From: a bacterium
Lineage (GTDB): Bacteria > Auribacterota > Auribacteria > Auribacterales > Auribacteraceae
DNA: 64,000 bases
Direction of reading: 5' to 3'
NCBI GenBank assembly: GCA_024233545.1
Contig: JACKPL010000008.1
Coordinates: 62,001 to 126,000 of the forward strand
Each line of letters begins with the position of its first letter. Position 1 is the stretch's first letter. This document shows positions 1 to 7,974 of this stretch, piece after piece. A program made the position numbers and the translations under genes. Under the pieces are notes generated by a model, which was given only the letters and a program-made list of their open reading frames with translations, did not search any database and was not told the DNA's origin.

Positions 1-1045
1 ATTAATCCTTTTATTACTTTTGATTTATTGCGATCAATTAAATGCGTTTAATTATAGTTTTCATGAATTAGGAACTTTAGATTCCCATCATCAATCTTTG
101 GCAAATAAAATAAATGATTCAGGACAAATTATTGGTTGGTCAGGTAAGGCTTTTATATATGATAAAGGAGTTATTGTTGATTTTGGAACAAGTGGAGGAT
201 TTGTATATGGTGCTGCGGGTATTAATAATTCAGGACAGGTTGTTGGGACTTTTCTAAACAACGATAATGATTCAAGAGCATATGTATATAAAGAGGGTGT
301 TTTTACAAATCTTGGAACTTTGGGGGGACAAACAAGTCATGCTTCAGGGATTAATAGTTTTGGTTATATTGTTGGAGGAGCAAGGGATAGTACGGGGGAA
401 GTAAGACCATATCTATACAAAAACGGTTTTATGATTGATATTGGAAGCTTAGGAGGTTTAGGAAGCGCAGACGACATAAATGACTATGGTCAAATCGCAG
501 GGACGTCATTGCTTGCATCGGGTGAAGGTCCTCATGCATTTATTTATGATAATGGTCTCATGATAGATATTGGGACTTTGGGCGGTTCAGAAAGTTACGC
601 ACATTCTATAAATAACTCAGGGCATATAGTCGGGACAGCATATAACAGCTTAGGAAATTATCGTGCATTTTTATATATCAATGATACAATGATAGATATT
701 GGAACTTTGGGGGGGGGCTTAAGAAGTGCTGCACAAGACATAAACGATTTTGGTCAAATTGTTGGAGAATCACAAAATAAAAATGAAGAACCAAGAGCTT
801 TCATATATCAAGATGGTCAAATGTTTGATCTCAATGATTTTGTACCCTCATATCATAACTTTACTTTATCTGAGGCAAGAGGAATAAATAATTATGGAGA
901 TATTGTGGGAGCAGGATATTATAGGAATGATACTATTATCAGTAGGGCATTTTTATTATTCAATAATGATGCCCAGAGAATTATACCTGAACCTTTAAGC
1001 ATTATTCTTTTATTAATAGCTTGCACATCAATACGAAAACACTAA
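1..1045 (+). CDS. HAF-repeat secreted protein with PEP-CTERM tail (5' end outside window)
   Basis: The reading frame is already open at the window edge: the first codons give a leucine-rich stretch (LILLLLLIY) that reads as the hydrophobic core of a signal peptide, so the true start lies upstream. About seven copies follow of a roughly 45-residue repeat with the core GTLGG...INxxGxIVG, the HAF extracellular repeat. The protein ends in PEP, a hydrophobic stretch and RKH, the PEP-CTERM arrangement that exosortases recognise before surface attachment or release. No enzymatic motif is visible. HAF proteins are probably beta-rich surface proteins of unknown role; this is family knowledge. The DNA is clearly AT-richer than the housekeeping genes downstream. 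A run of nine G at 709-717 lies inside one repeat and is listed separately. Confidence 0.8.
   Translation, partial: LILLLLLIYCDQLNAFNYSFHELGTLDSHHQSLANKINDSGQIIGWSGKAFIYDKGVIVDFGTSGGFVYGAAGINNSGQVVGTFLNNDNDSRAYVYKEGVFTNLGTLGGQTSHASGINSFGYIVGGARDSTGEVRPYLYKNGFMIDIGSLGGLGSADDINDYGQIAGTSLLASGEGPHAFIYDNGLMIDIGTLGGSESYAHSINNSGHIVGTAYNSLGNYRAFLYINDTMIDIGTLGGGLRSAAQDINDFGQIVGESQNKNEEPRAFIYQDGQMFDLNDFVPSYHNFTLSEARGINNYGDIVGAGYYRNDTIISRAFLLFNNDAQRIIPEPLSIILLLIACTSIRKH
709..717 (+). repeat. G9 homopolymer inside a surface-protein gene
   Basis: Nine consecutive G encode the GTLGGG core of the sixth HAF repeat. In the written sequence the frame is open. Losing one G puts a TAA directly after the tract, and gaining one gives a stop about 20 codons on; either change removes the PEP-CTERM tail. 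The tract is long enough to slip during replication, as in phase-variable genes, or to be miscounted in sequencing. Confidence 0.6.
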
Positions 1046-1115
1046 ATTAATAATTGTCTTTCTTATCTGAATATTACTCATCAAATCCCCAATTGATCGC
1101 TCGCTTTAATTTTTT

Positions 1116-1344
1116 TTAATCAATATCAGAGTTGTTCATTTTTTTAGGAATAGTAATATTGTTAGATATTGTATGAGGAGAATTGTTATTAAGTTTTTCC
1201 AGATTTAAACTAATTTCTTTGAGTAAATTAACAATTTTAACAATTTTGAAAAAACCAGAGCAAAAAACGCCTAATAAATAAGAACGTGATGCACACTATC
1301 GCTAGATACAGAATTAACAGGTGCAAAAAATTATATGATTCCAT
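1116..1344 (-). pseudogene. Frameshifted small membrane protein gene
   Basis: On the minus strand an ATG (1342-1344) is preceded seven bases upstream by AAAGGA, a good ribosome-binding site. The frame runs 35 codons through a strongly hydrophobic segment followed by arginines (FLFIRRFLLWFF), then stops. A one-base shift after the TTTTTT run near 1240-1250 continues into an amphipathic stretch (KIVKIVNLLKEISLNLEKL) and an Asn-rich tail ending in NNSDID. Joined, this is a protein of about 75 residues with one transmembrane helix and a short cytoplasmic or coiled tail. I do not recognise the family. The break may be a real mutation or a homopolymer sequencing error. The rest of 1046-1610 is AT-rich and shows no other gene. 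Confidence 0.45.
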
Positions 1345-1571
1345 TTAACATTCCTTTCCCTCACGGCGCACTTTTTTTTAGAAGCAGTAAGATTATCGTT
1401 GATTTTTTTTTCTATTAGTGATATCTTTCTTTCGTTTGTTATGTATACTGTTTGTTTATGCTATTTAAAGCACTGTAAAAATAACTATTTTTATTTTGTA
1501 TTTATCCCGCCATTTAAGTTTTAAATCCGAGATAGAGAAAAAGTAAATGATAGTTGATAAACACGTAAACG

Positions 1572-1598
1572 CTCGGTATGAAACCGAGTATTTTTTTT
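1572..1598 (+). promoter_or_regulatory. Terminator-like hairpin in the cold-shock gene leader
   Basis: CTCGGT (1572-1577) pairs with ACCGAG (1583-1588) around a five-base loop. TA and eight T follow, and the U-tract runs straight into the AGGAG ribosome-binding site (1599-1603) of the cold-shock gene at 1611. The form is that of an intrinsic terminator or attenuator inside the 5' leader. It could end the leader transcript, or its melting could couple temperature or cold-shock-protein level to expression. Confidence 0.5.
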
Positions 1599-1610
1599 AG
1601 GAGATGAATT

Positions 1611-1817
1611 ATGTCGGCACAAGGGAAAATCAAAAAAATCATTCGAGAAAAAGGATTTGGTTTTATTGAAACACAGGAAGGAAGAGATGTTTTTTTTCAT
1701 AAAAACGCTCTTGTTGATATGAACTTCGAAACCCTTAATCTGGGTGAAGAGGTGCAATTCGAAATCGAGAAAACCCATAAAGGGCCAAGAGCGATTAATG
1801 TTACTTTAGCAGAGTAA
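1611..1817 (+). CDS. Cold-shock domain protein (CspA family)
   Basis: A 68-residue protein that is one cold-shock domain, the usual size for CspA-type proteins. RNP1 is seen as KGFGFI (about residues 14-19) and RNP2 as VFFHK (about 27-31), the aromatic patches that bind single-stranded RNA or DNA. Family members act as cytoplasmic RNA chaperones and transcription antiterminators. AGGAG lies seven bases before the ATG. The gene stands alone, with a terminator-like hairpin in its leader and a strong terminator after it. Whether it is cold-induced cannot be told from the sequence. Confidence 0.93.
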   Translation: MSAQGKIKKIIREKGFGFIETQEGRDVFFHKNALVDMNFETLNLGEEVQFEIEKTHKGPRAINVTLAE

Positions 1818-1861
1818 TCGATAATCGTTTTTATATTTGACAATTAGCATAAATCAACACG

Positions 1862-1889
1862 AAAGCCGCTCATTGCGTGAGCGGCTTTT
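1862..1889 (+). terminator. Intrinsic terminator after the cold-shock gene
   Basis: An 11-bp perfect stem, AAAGCCGCTCA (1862-1872) with TGAGCGGCTTT (1878-1888), a five-base loop and a T-rich tail, about 45 bases after the stop codon. From here to the pckA start I see only a candidate promoter. Confidence 0.85.
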
Positions 1890-2065
1890 GTGTGTAAGAT
1901 GTTTTTATCTCCAAGCCTACTCATTATTTCATAGTAATAGTTATAAATAAAATTTGGATATATCATTGGGGCATTATAGTTAATGGTCACCGTATAAATC
2001 ACTCACAGAACGCTGTGTGTGATGCTTGTTTGTACATGTATCAATATTTCGGTTGGGAAAAAGTA

Positions 2066-2094
2066 TTGAAAAAATAATTGATTTTGGATACAAT
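2066..2094 (+). promoter_or_regulatory. Candidate sigma-70-type promoter for pckA
   Basis: TTGAAA (2066-2071) and TACAAT (2089-2094) are separated by exactly 17 bases. Transcription would begin near 2100 and leave a leader of about 100 nt before the pckA start. The call rests on consensus match only. Confidence 0.4.
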
Positions 2095-2204
2095 AACTCA
2101 CCTTGAGCGCAATCGTAGTTTTTATAAAATTCATATAAATAAATATTCATTCCGATAATATAGTATAAAATTAACCGCTTAAAATGCCAAAGAAAGGATC
2201 GAAG

Positions 2205-3830
2205 ATGAGTAACTTAAATCTTGCTAAAGTCGGCATTACTAAACCGAAAGAAATTTTATATAATCTTTCTTATGAAGAATTATATAAACACGAAACTAAC
2301 CCGGCGTTGGAGGGGTATGACAAAGCTGTCTTGACTAAGTCTGGGGCCGTTTCGGTAGATACCGGGCGGTTTACGGGGCGGTCTGCAAAAGATAAATATT
2401 TTGTTGTTGAAGATACCTCAAAAGACAACCTTTGGTGGGGATTGCCCGGTAAAGAAATGGGGCCTTCCGATAATAAACCTCTTTCAGAAGAGGCGTGGGA
2501 ACACCTCAAACAATTAGCCGTGGCTCAATTGGATGGTAAAAGGCTCTATGTGATGGATGGTTTTTGCGGTACGAATCCTGATACCCGTCTAAATATTCGT
2601 CTTGTTACTGAAGTTGCGTGGATGGCTCATTTTTTCAAAAATATGTTTATTCGTCCCGAAGGCGATGATCTTAAAAATTTTAAGCCCGATTGGACGATTC
2701 TTAATGCATGCAAAACGTCCTGTGCGGATTTTGAACGATATAATCTGCGCTCAGCCGTTTTTGCGGCATTCAATATTAAACAGCGCATGACCGTAATTGG
2801 CGGTACATGGTATGGCGGGGAAATTAAAAAAGGTATTTTTACCATGATGAATTATTTCCTTCCGCTGAAGGGAATCGGTTCGTTCCATTGTTCTGCCAAT
2901 CAGGGTAAAGACGGCGATACAGCATTGTTTTTCGGTTTATCCGGAACCGGAAAGACGACGCTCTCAACCGATCCGAAACGTGCGTTGATCGGCGATGACG
3001 AACACGGCTGGGACGACGAAGGCATTTTTAACTACGAAGGCGGTTGCTACGCAAAATGCATCAATCTTTCTGAAGAAAACGAACCGGAAATTTATCATGC
3101 GATTAAGCGCGATGCATTATTAGAAAACCTTGTAGTCGATGCAGACGGGAACATCGATTTCACATCCGGTGCAAAAACGGAAAATACTCGCGTATCATAT
3201 CCGCTTTATCATATAGAAAATATTGTTAAGCCGGTATCGAAAGGCGGACACCCTTCAAAAATAATTTTCTTAACCTGCGATGCGTTCGGCGTTTTGCCTC
3301 CGGTATCCAAACTGACCAAAGAACAAGCGATGTACCATTATTTGAGCGGGTATACCGCAAAAGTTGCCGGTACGGAACTTGGCGTTACGGAGCCTAAAGC
3401 AACGTTTTCCGCGTGTTTTGGACAGGCGTTTCTTGCACTGCATCCGACAAAGTATGCGGAAATTCTCGGAGCGAAAATGGACGAGCATGATTCCGAAGCG
3501 TATTTAGTCAATACGGGATGGGGCGGAGGACCGTACGGAGTCGGCAAACGGATAGACATTAAATCGACGCGTAAAATCCTCGATCATATTCTTGAAGGTT
3601 CCATCAATGATGCGGAATTCGAAACATTGCCGATTTTCAATCTGCAAATGCCCAAAGCGTTGGCAGGAATCAACTCAGCAATTCTCAACCCGAAAACATT
3701 GTGGCAAGATAAGAGCGCATACGATGCCGCTTTACGTAAACTTGCCGATATGTTTGTGAAAAACTTTGATAAATTTACCGACAATGCCGAAGGCAAAGCA
3801 TTAGTTGCAATCGGCCCTCAAGTAAAGTAA
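2205..3830 (+). CDS. pckA: Phosphoenolpyruvate carboxykinase (ATP)
   Basis: Converts oxaloacetate and ATP to phosphoenolpyruvate and CO2 in the cytoplasm, the entry to gluconeogenesis, or runs in reverse in some fermenters. The 541-residue product matches the ATP-dependent family along its length: RLFV-like region and FCG near residue 120, GGTWYGGE, the P-loop GLSGTGKTT (about 245-253), the metal-binding segment GDDEHGWDD, and the nucleotide-binding segment TENTRVSYP. An upstream in-frame ATG at 2184 exists, but AAAGGA (2193-2198) is well placed for 2205. The last 182 codons and the downstream tRNA-Arg are repeated at 12061-12721. A tRNA gene follows without an intervening terminator, so the two may share a transcript. 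Confidence 0.96.
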   Translation: MSNLNLAKVGITKPKEILYNLSYEELYKHETNPALEGYDKAVLTKSGAVSVDTGRFTGRSAKDKYFVVEDTSKDNLWWGLPGKEMGPSDNKPLSEEAWEHLKQLAVAQLDGKRLYVMDGFCGTNPDTRLNIRLVTEVAWMAHFFKNMFIRPEGDDLKNFKPDWTILNACKTSCADFERYNLRSAVFAAFNIKQRMTVIGGTWYGGEIKKGIFTMMNYFLPLKGIGSFHCSANQGKDGDTALFFGLSGTGKTTLSTDPKRALIGDDEHGWDDEGIFNYEGGCYAKCINLSEENEPEIYHAIKRDALLENLVVDADGNIDFTSGAKTENTRVSYPLYHIENIVKPVSKGGHPSKIIFLTCDAFGVLPPVSKLTKEQAMYHYLSGYTAKVAGTELGVTEPKATFSACFGQAFLALHPTKYAEILGAKMDEHDSEAYLVNTGWGGGPYGVGKRIDIKSTRKILDHILEGSINDAEFETLPIFNLQMPKALAGINSAILNPKTLWQDKSAYDAALRKLADMFVKNFDKFTDNAEGKALVAIGPQVK

Positions 3831-3946
3831 ACTGGTGGTTGTGTTTTAGTAGGATAGTGTAGTTCAATGCGCCCGTAGCTCAGCTGGATAGAGCAGTAGA
3901 CTTCGAATCTAAAGGTCGCAGGTTCGACTCCTGCCGGGCGTATTTT
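3286..3946 (+). repeat. Direct repeat copy 1 (pckA 3' end plus tRNA-Arg)
   Basis: This 661-bp segment reappears at 12061-12721, shifted by 8775 bp. By eye the first about 403 bases are identical. Six differences lie in the last about 258: two one-base losses, two one-base gains and two substitutions in copy 2. Copy 1 carries the intact reading frame and the foldable tRNA. The repeats bracket the metal-efflux operon. Confidence 0.95.
3869..3942 (+). tRNA. tRNA-Arg (anticodon TCG)
   Basis: 74 nt with a seven-pair acceptor stem (GCGCCCG/CGGGCGT, first pair G-U), D arm GCTC...GAGC, anticodon loop CTTCGAA giving TCG, T arm GCAGG-TTCGACT-CCTGC and discriminator A. CCA is not encoded. The first anticodon-stem pair is a G-A mismatch. 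A damaged copy lies at 12642-12717. Confidence 0.93.
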
Positions 3947-3956
3947 CCTTCTTTTG

Positions 3957-3988
3957 AAGCTCACTTTGATATCAAAGTGAGCTTTTTT
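3957..3988 (+). terminator. Intrinsic terminator after tRNA-Arg
   Basis: A perfect inverted repeat (AAGCTCACTTTGAT and its complement, 3957-3984) followed by a run of six T. It lies 15 bases after the tRNA and is absent after the second tRNA copy, where the repeat stops. Confidence 0.85.
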
Positions 3989-4281
3989 GTTGATTGAATT
4001 TTACATGATAAAATATCACGGTGTGTACTGTATGGCGCCGGATAATTTTTCGAAGAATATAATTGAAACGATATGATAAGTTTCATAATATGAATTGTCC
4101 AGAATATATAGTTTCTCTTGCGAATAAACTGTATTCGCCATAAAATGGTTCTTCTTGAGTATACTCTTCGTTGTTGCAAACGCTTGAATTGTTCTCGGCA
4201 AGCTTCGTAAATAATCAAGATAAAAAGATAATTTTTAAGGAGCGCAATAATGATTCGAAAAACGGGAGATAAACTATTTTA
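3989..4281 (+). other. Intergenic region upstream of the efflux operon
   Basis: No supported gene. Near the end AAGGAG (4239-4243) precedes an ATG at 4251 whose 34-codon frame overlaps the start of the channel gene in another frame; it may be a leader or chance. The region should hold the efflux-operon promoter, but I cannot point to convincing -35/-10 boxes or a metal-regulator operator. Confidence 0.4.
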
Positions 4282-5613
4282 ATGTGCAAGAAGTTTTTGC
4301 TACAAATTATTTTTGTTTCTTTGATAGTGTGCCAATCAACAGTTTTTTCTCAAAATAAAATAGAATTTTCGACTTCCCAAAAAGAGATAAGTAACGTTAA
4401 ACAACCCGCGGTTTTATTTAATTCCTCATACAATTTGCCTACTCTAATTACTTTTGCCGAATCGAACAATCCGGAATTAAAAAGTGCACATCATAAATGG
4501 CAAGCCGCGAAAGAACGTGTATCACAGGCTAAATCTCTTCCCGATCCACATATTGCATATGGATATTTCATGGAAGAAATACAAACCAGAACAGGGCCGC
4601 AGGAACACAGATTTGCTGTTTCACAAACAATTCCGTGGTTTGAAAAGTTAAGCCTTAAAGAAAAAATAGCTTTGAAAGAAACCGAAGCTGTGTATCAGGA
4701 ATATCAGCAACTTCGATTACGCCTAATAGAAAATATTAAAAGTACTTTTCACGAATACGGATATCTTTTCCATGCGATAGAAATAAACAAACAACATATA
4801 GAACTTCTAAAGGCAATGGAACAGGTTGCATCTATCAGGGTTAAATCAGGTACATTACCACAAACGAATCTACTTCAAATCCAAATAGAACAAAGCAAAA
4901 TCGAGGAACGTATTAAGGAATTAGAAACACTGCGTGTCCCGTTGTCATCAAAACTATATGTGTTATTAGGAATGGAGCCATCTAATGTTTTGCCGTGGCC
5001 AGAACCATTCCAAAATGAAATAATCGATTTGGACGAAACAAACTTAAATACACTGATCTTTGAAAATAACCCTTCTTTAAAACGGATTGAAATTCTGACA
5101 GAAATGGAAAACTACAATAAAGAGCTGGCTAACAAAAATTTTTATCCGGATTTTACGATTAGTCTCGAACGTATTAACGTAGATGGCGGAGACGATCCGA
5201 TGATAGCAATGTTCTCAATAAATCTACCTATATGGTGGGAAAAATTGAACGCGGCAAAGAGAGAGACAGTCGAACTTAAAGAAAGTCGTGCTAGTTCTTA
5301 TAGAAATCAAAAATATCAACTTTCAGCTGAATTTGATCTTGCTCTCTATCATTTTCAAGACGCTCAGCGAAAATTGAGGTTGTATATGAATACATTGATT
5401 CCCAAAGCACAGCAGGCAATTAATATTGCGCTTAAAGATTTTGAAACAGATAAAATAAGCTTCGCTGACCTATTAGAAGTAGAACGCTCACTGCTTGAAT
5501 TTCAACTAATGGGAAAACGGCAACTTGCCAACAGCAATATACGCTTTGCTGAAATTGAACGATTGATTGGTATAGAATTGCCCTGTGTCAATCAACAAAA
5601 TAAAAAGGAGTAA
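4282..5613 (+). CDS. Outer-membrane efflux channel (TolC/CusC-like)
   Basis: A 443-residue protein with an N-terminal signal peptide (hydrophobic LLQIIFVSLIVC, cleavage probably after FS) and the long helical pattern of the outer membrane efflux protein family: two related halves rich in coiled-coil heptads, with the SLPDPHI segment near residue 95 typical of metal-efflux members. It should form the outer-membrane exit duct of the tripartite pump encoded downstream. The start at 4282 has only a distant GGGAG; a stronger ribosome site lies further up in another frame. It is the first gene of a four-gene cluster with short gaps. Metal specificity comes from the neighbours, not from this protein. 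Confidence 0.88.
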   Translation: MCKKFLLQIIFVSLIVCQSTVFSQNKIEFSTSQKEISNVKQPAVLFNSSYNLPTLITFAESNNPELKSAHHKWQAAKERVSQAKSLPDPHIAYGYFMEEIQTRTGPQEHRFAVSQTIPWFEKLSLKEKIALKETEAVYQEYQQLRLRLIENIKSTFHEYGYLFHAIEINKQHIELLKAMEQVASIRVKSGTLPQTNLLQIQIEQSKIEERIKELETLRVPLSSKLYVLLGMEPSNVLPWPEPFQNEIIDLDETNLNTLIFENNPSLKRIEILTEMENYNKELANKNFYPDFTISLERINVDGGDDPMIAMFSINLPIWWEKLNAAKRETVELKESRASSYRNQKYQLSAEFDLALYHFQDAQRKLRLYMNTLIPKAQQAINIALKDFETDKISFADLLEVERSLLEFQLMGKRQLANSNIRFAEIERLIGIELPCVNQQNKKE

Positions 5614-5617
5614 GGTA

Positions 5618-5905
5618 ATGAAAATAATTAAACAATTATTGACTATCATACTAGTGCTCATTGTTATAGACATATGTTTTGTTATGGATGGAAATAGTGC
5701 TTATGCTGTAGAAAATGATCATAAACAGGCTACTTGTCCGGTTATGGGTGGAAAAATCAATCCGGAATATTATGTTGATGTTGAAGGAAAACGAATCTAT
5801 GTGTGTTGTCCGGGATGTATCGATATAATAAAAAAGAACCCCTCAAAATATAGTGAAAAAATGAAACAAGAGGGAATAATACTGGAAGATGTACCGGCAA
5901 AATAA
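5618..5905 (+). CDS. Secreted YHS/TRASH-like metal-binding protein
   Basis: 95 residues with an N-terminal signal peptide or membrane anchor (hydrophobic LLTIILVLIVIDICFV, then AYA). A small cysteine-rich domain follows with CPVMGGKINPEYY and YVCCPGC, the spacing of YHS/TRASH-type heavy-metal-binding domains. AAGGAG lies seven bases before the chosen ATG; the frame extends up to 5585, but that start would lie inside the channel gene. Its place between channel and adaptor is where a periplasmic metal chaperone such as CusF sits in enteric copper pumps, so it may hand copper or silver to the adaptor. That role is inferred. Confidence 0.75.
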   Translation: MKIIKQLLTIILVLIVIDICFVMDGNSAYAVENDHKQATCPVMGGKINPEYYVDVEGKRIYVCCPGCIDIIKKNPSKYSEKMKQEGIILEDVPAK

Positions 5906-5967
5906 TATATCAACAAAATTCCACTGATATCCCCCTTTTAATTCTATTAAAGTAAGCGGAGGAATAC

Positions 5968-7974
5968 ATGACGATAAAAAAATCTTCTATCAAAGGGAAA
6001 CTTAAAATATTTTTTATCGCTCTGGTTGCTTTTGCCTTAGGCATGATTATCCAGTTTACTTTTTTCTCACTGCCTTCTGAACAAGAACACGCAATGCAGT
6101 CGACAATGGAAAAAGAAACGGAAACAACATTGTGGACATGTTCGATGCACCCTCAAATAAAACTTCCCAAACCCGGTAAATGCCCAATATGTTTTATGGA
6201 TCTTATTCCATTGGAAGATACCACAAACGATGGCAGTCAAAGTGCTCAAATAAGTATTTCAGAATACTCAAAGAAATTAATTGAACTGGAAACAACCGAG
6301 GTAGTAAAAAGATTTATCGACGCAAAAATTAGACTGGTAGGCAAAGTGGATTATGATGAAACAAAAGTCGCGTATATTTCCGCGTGGGTCTCCGGTAGAT
6401 TAGACCGCCTGTACGTGAATTATACCGGAATCGCTGTCAGCAAAGGCGATCATATGGCAAAGATATACAGCCCCGATCTTCTGAGTGCACAAGAAGAACT
6501 GATTCAGGCACTCAAAACAGCGGAAAAATTGCAAAACAGTGACTCGGAGATAATAAAAAATACAGCACAAACCACCATCAATGCCGCACGTGAAAAGCTG
6601 GAATTGTTAGGATTGAATAATCAGCAGATTCAAGACATAGAACAACGAAAACAGACTAATGAGCATATTACCATTAATTCCCCTATATCAGGGGTTGTTA
6701 TTCATCAAAATGTCAAAGAAGGAATGTATGTTCAAACAGGAACTAACATTTATACTGTTGCCGATCTATCTTCAGTATGGGTAAAGCTCGATGCTTACGA
6801 AAGCGATCTGCAATGGGTTCGATATGGTGGAAAAGTAGAATTTACAACTGAAGTTTACCCCGGTAAAATTTTCACAGGCATTATTTCATTTGTCGATCCG
6901 ATTATCAATCCTGATACCAGAACCGCTAATGTGAGAGTTATCGTTCCTAACGAGTCACTGCGCTTAAAGCCCGGTATGTTTGTACGTGCTGTGGTTCATT
7001 CAAAAATAGCGGATGGAGGACAGATTATGAACAAAGAACTTGCAGGTAAGTGGATCAGTCCGATGCATCCGGAAATTATTAAAGACGAACCGGGCATTTG
7101 CGATGTATGCGGTATGCCGCTGGTTAGTGCTGAATCATTAGGCTACGTTGATTCAGAAGAGCAGAAAGCTCCACTGATTATACCGGTATCTGCCGCATTA
7201 CTAACAGGAAAACGAGCGGTTGTTTATGTTGAGGTTCCGGATCAGGAAAAACCAACGTATGAAGGACGTGAAATTGTCCTTGGTCCCAAAGCCGGCAATT
7301 ATTATATTGTGGAACATGGATTATACGAAGGCGAACGTGTTGTTACGAAAGGTGTGTTCAAATTAGATGCGGAATTACAAATTCAGGCAAAACCAAGTAT
7401 GATGTCCGGTACAGGGCAATTATTAAAAATGGAGCATAAAGATTCCGCTCAAATGTTTTCAGAAAAAACAAATGATTCTGAACCGTTTGATATTGATCAG
7501 GTTTTTCGTTCTCAATTAACTAATGTGATTACTTCTTACTTTTCATTACAGCAAGCATTAGCGGGCGATAATCCACAGCAAGCAAAAACATACGCAACGA
7601 TGATGAGAGACAATCTTGAACAAATCGATATGACATTATTACAAGGTTACACTCATATGATATGGATGGGGCATCGCGACAAGCTCAATAGTTTTCTCAA
7701 CGGCCTTTTATCGGCAGAATCTATTGAGGAACAAAGAAAATATTTTGCCGTTTTATCAAATCAACTAACGCTAACGATAGTACGTTTTCCCCCCTTACAG
7801 GGGAAAATCTACAAAGTTTTTTGTCCCATGGCGTTTGATAACAAAGGAGCAAGTTGGCTACAAAATACCCCTCAGATCACCAATCCATATTTTGGTGCAA
7901 TCATGTTGCGATGCGGGAACATTGATGAAGAAAGAACTTTTCCGGCTTCTGCGGAGACCGAACCGAATGAATAA
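5968..7974 (+). CDS. Heavy-metal efflux adaptor (CusB-like) with two metal-binding domains and DUF3347
   Basis: 668 residues, longer than enteric CusB (about 400). Order: N-terminal membrane helix (about 12-32); a heavy-metal-binding domain (WTCSMHP...GKCPICFMDL, about 52-80); the membrane-fusion core with hairpin and lipoyl-like halves (about 120-345); a second metal-binding domain (SPMHPEI...GICDVCGMPL, about 357-384); a beta-barrel/proximal part; and a C-terminal DUF3347-type domain (about 510-655, including FCPMAFDNKGASWLQ). It should bridge channel and pump in the periplasm. Met/His/Cys-rich sites point to Cu(I)/Ag(I), though zinc or cobalt cannot be excluded. GGAGG precedes the ATG. Having two such domains plus DUF3347 in one chain suggests metal sensing or loading in the adaptor itself. 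Confidence 0.88.
   Translation: MTIKKSSIKGKLKIFFIALVAFALGMIIQFTFFSLPSEQEHAMQSTMEKETETTLWTCSMHPQIKLPKPGKCPICFMDLIPLEDTTNDGSQSAQISISEYSKKLIELETTEVVKRFIDAKIRLVGKVDYDETKVAYISAWVSGRLDRLYVNYTGIAVSKGDHMAKIYSPDLLSAQEELIQALKTAEKLQNSDSEIIKNTAQTTINAAREKLELLGLNNQQIQDIEQRKQTNEHITINSPISGVVIHQNVKEGMYVQTGTNIYTVADLSSVWVKLDAYESDLQWVRYGGKVEFTTEVYPGKIFTGIISFVDPIINPDTRTANVRVIVPNESLRLKPGMFVRAVVHSKIADGGQIMNKELAGKWISPMHPEIIKDEPGICDVCGMPLVSAESLGYVDSEEQKAPLIIPVSAALLTGKRAVVYVEVPDQEKPTYEGREIVLGPKAGNYYIVEHGLYEGERVVTKGVFKLDAELQIQAKPSMMSGTGQLLKMEHKDSAQMFSEKTNDSEPFDIDQVFRSQLTNVITSYFSLQQALAGDNPQQAKTYATMMRDNLEQIDMTLLQGYTHMIWMGHRDKLNSFLNGLLSAESIEEQRKYFAVLSNQLTLTIVRFPPLQGKIYKVFCPMAFDNKGASWLQNTPQITNPYFGAIMLRCGNIDEERTFPASAETEPNE

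Noticed and set aside
322..327. A G6 run in another HAF repeat as a second phase switch.
   Set aside because: Six G is within normal coding variation and too short for frequent slippage.
3961..4218. Minus-strand frames of 60-85 codons upstream of the efflux operon.
   Set aside because: They overlap the terminator, two frames are open at once, and no ribosome site or known motif supports them.
4251..4356. A short frame with a good AAGGAG site that overlaps the start of the efflux channel gene.
   Set aside because: Its protein has no sensible composition and lies in another frame from a strong gene; a leader role cannot be shown, so it is only mentioned under the intergenic entry.
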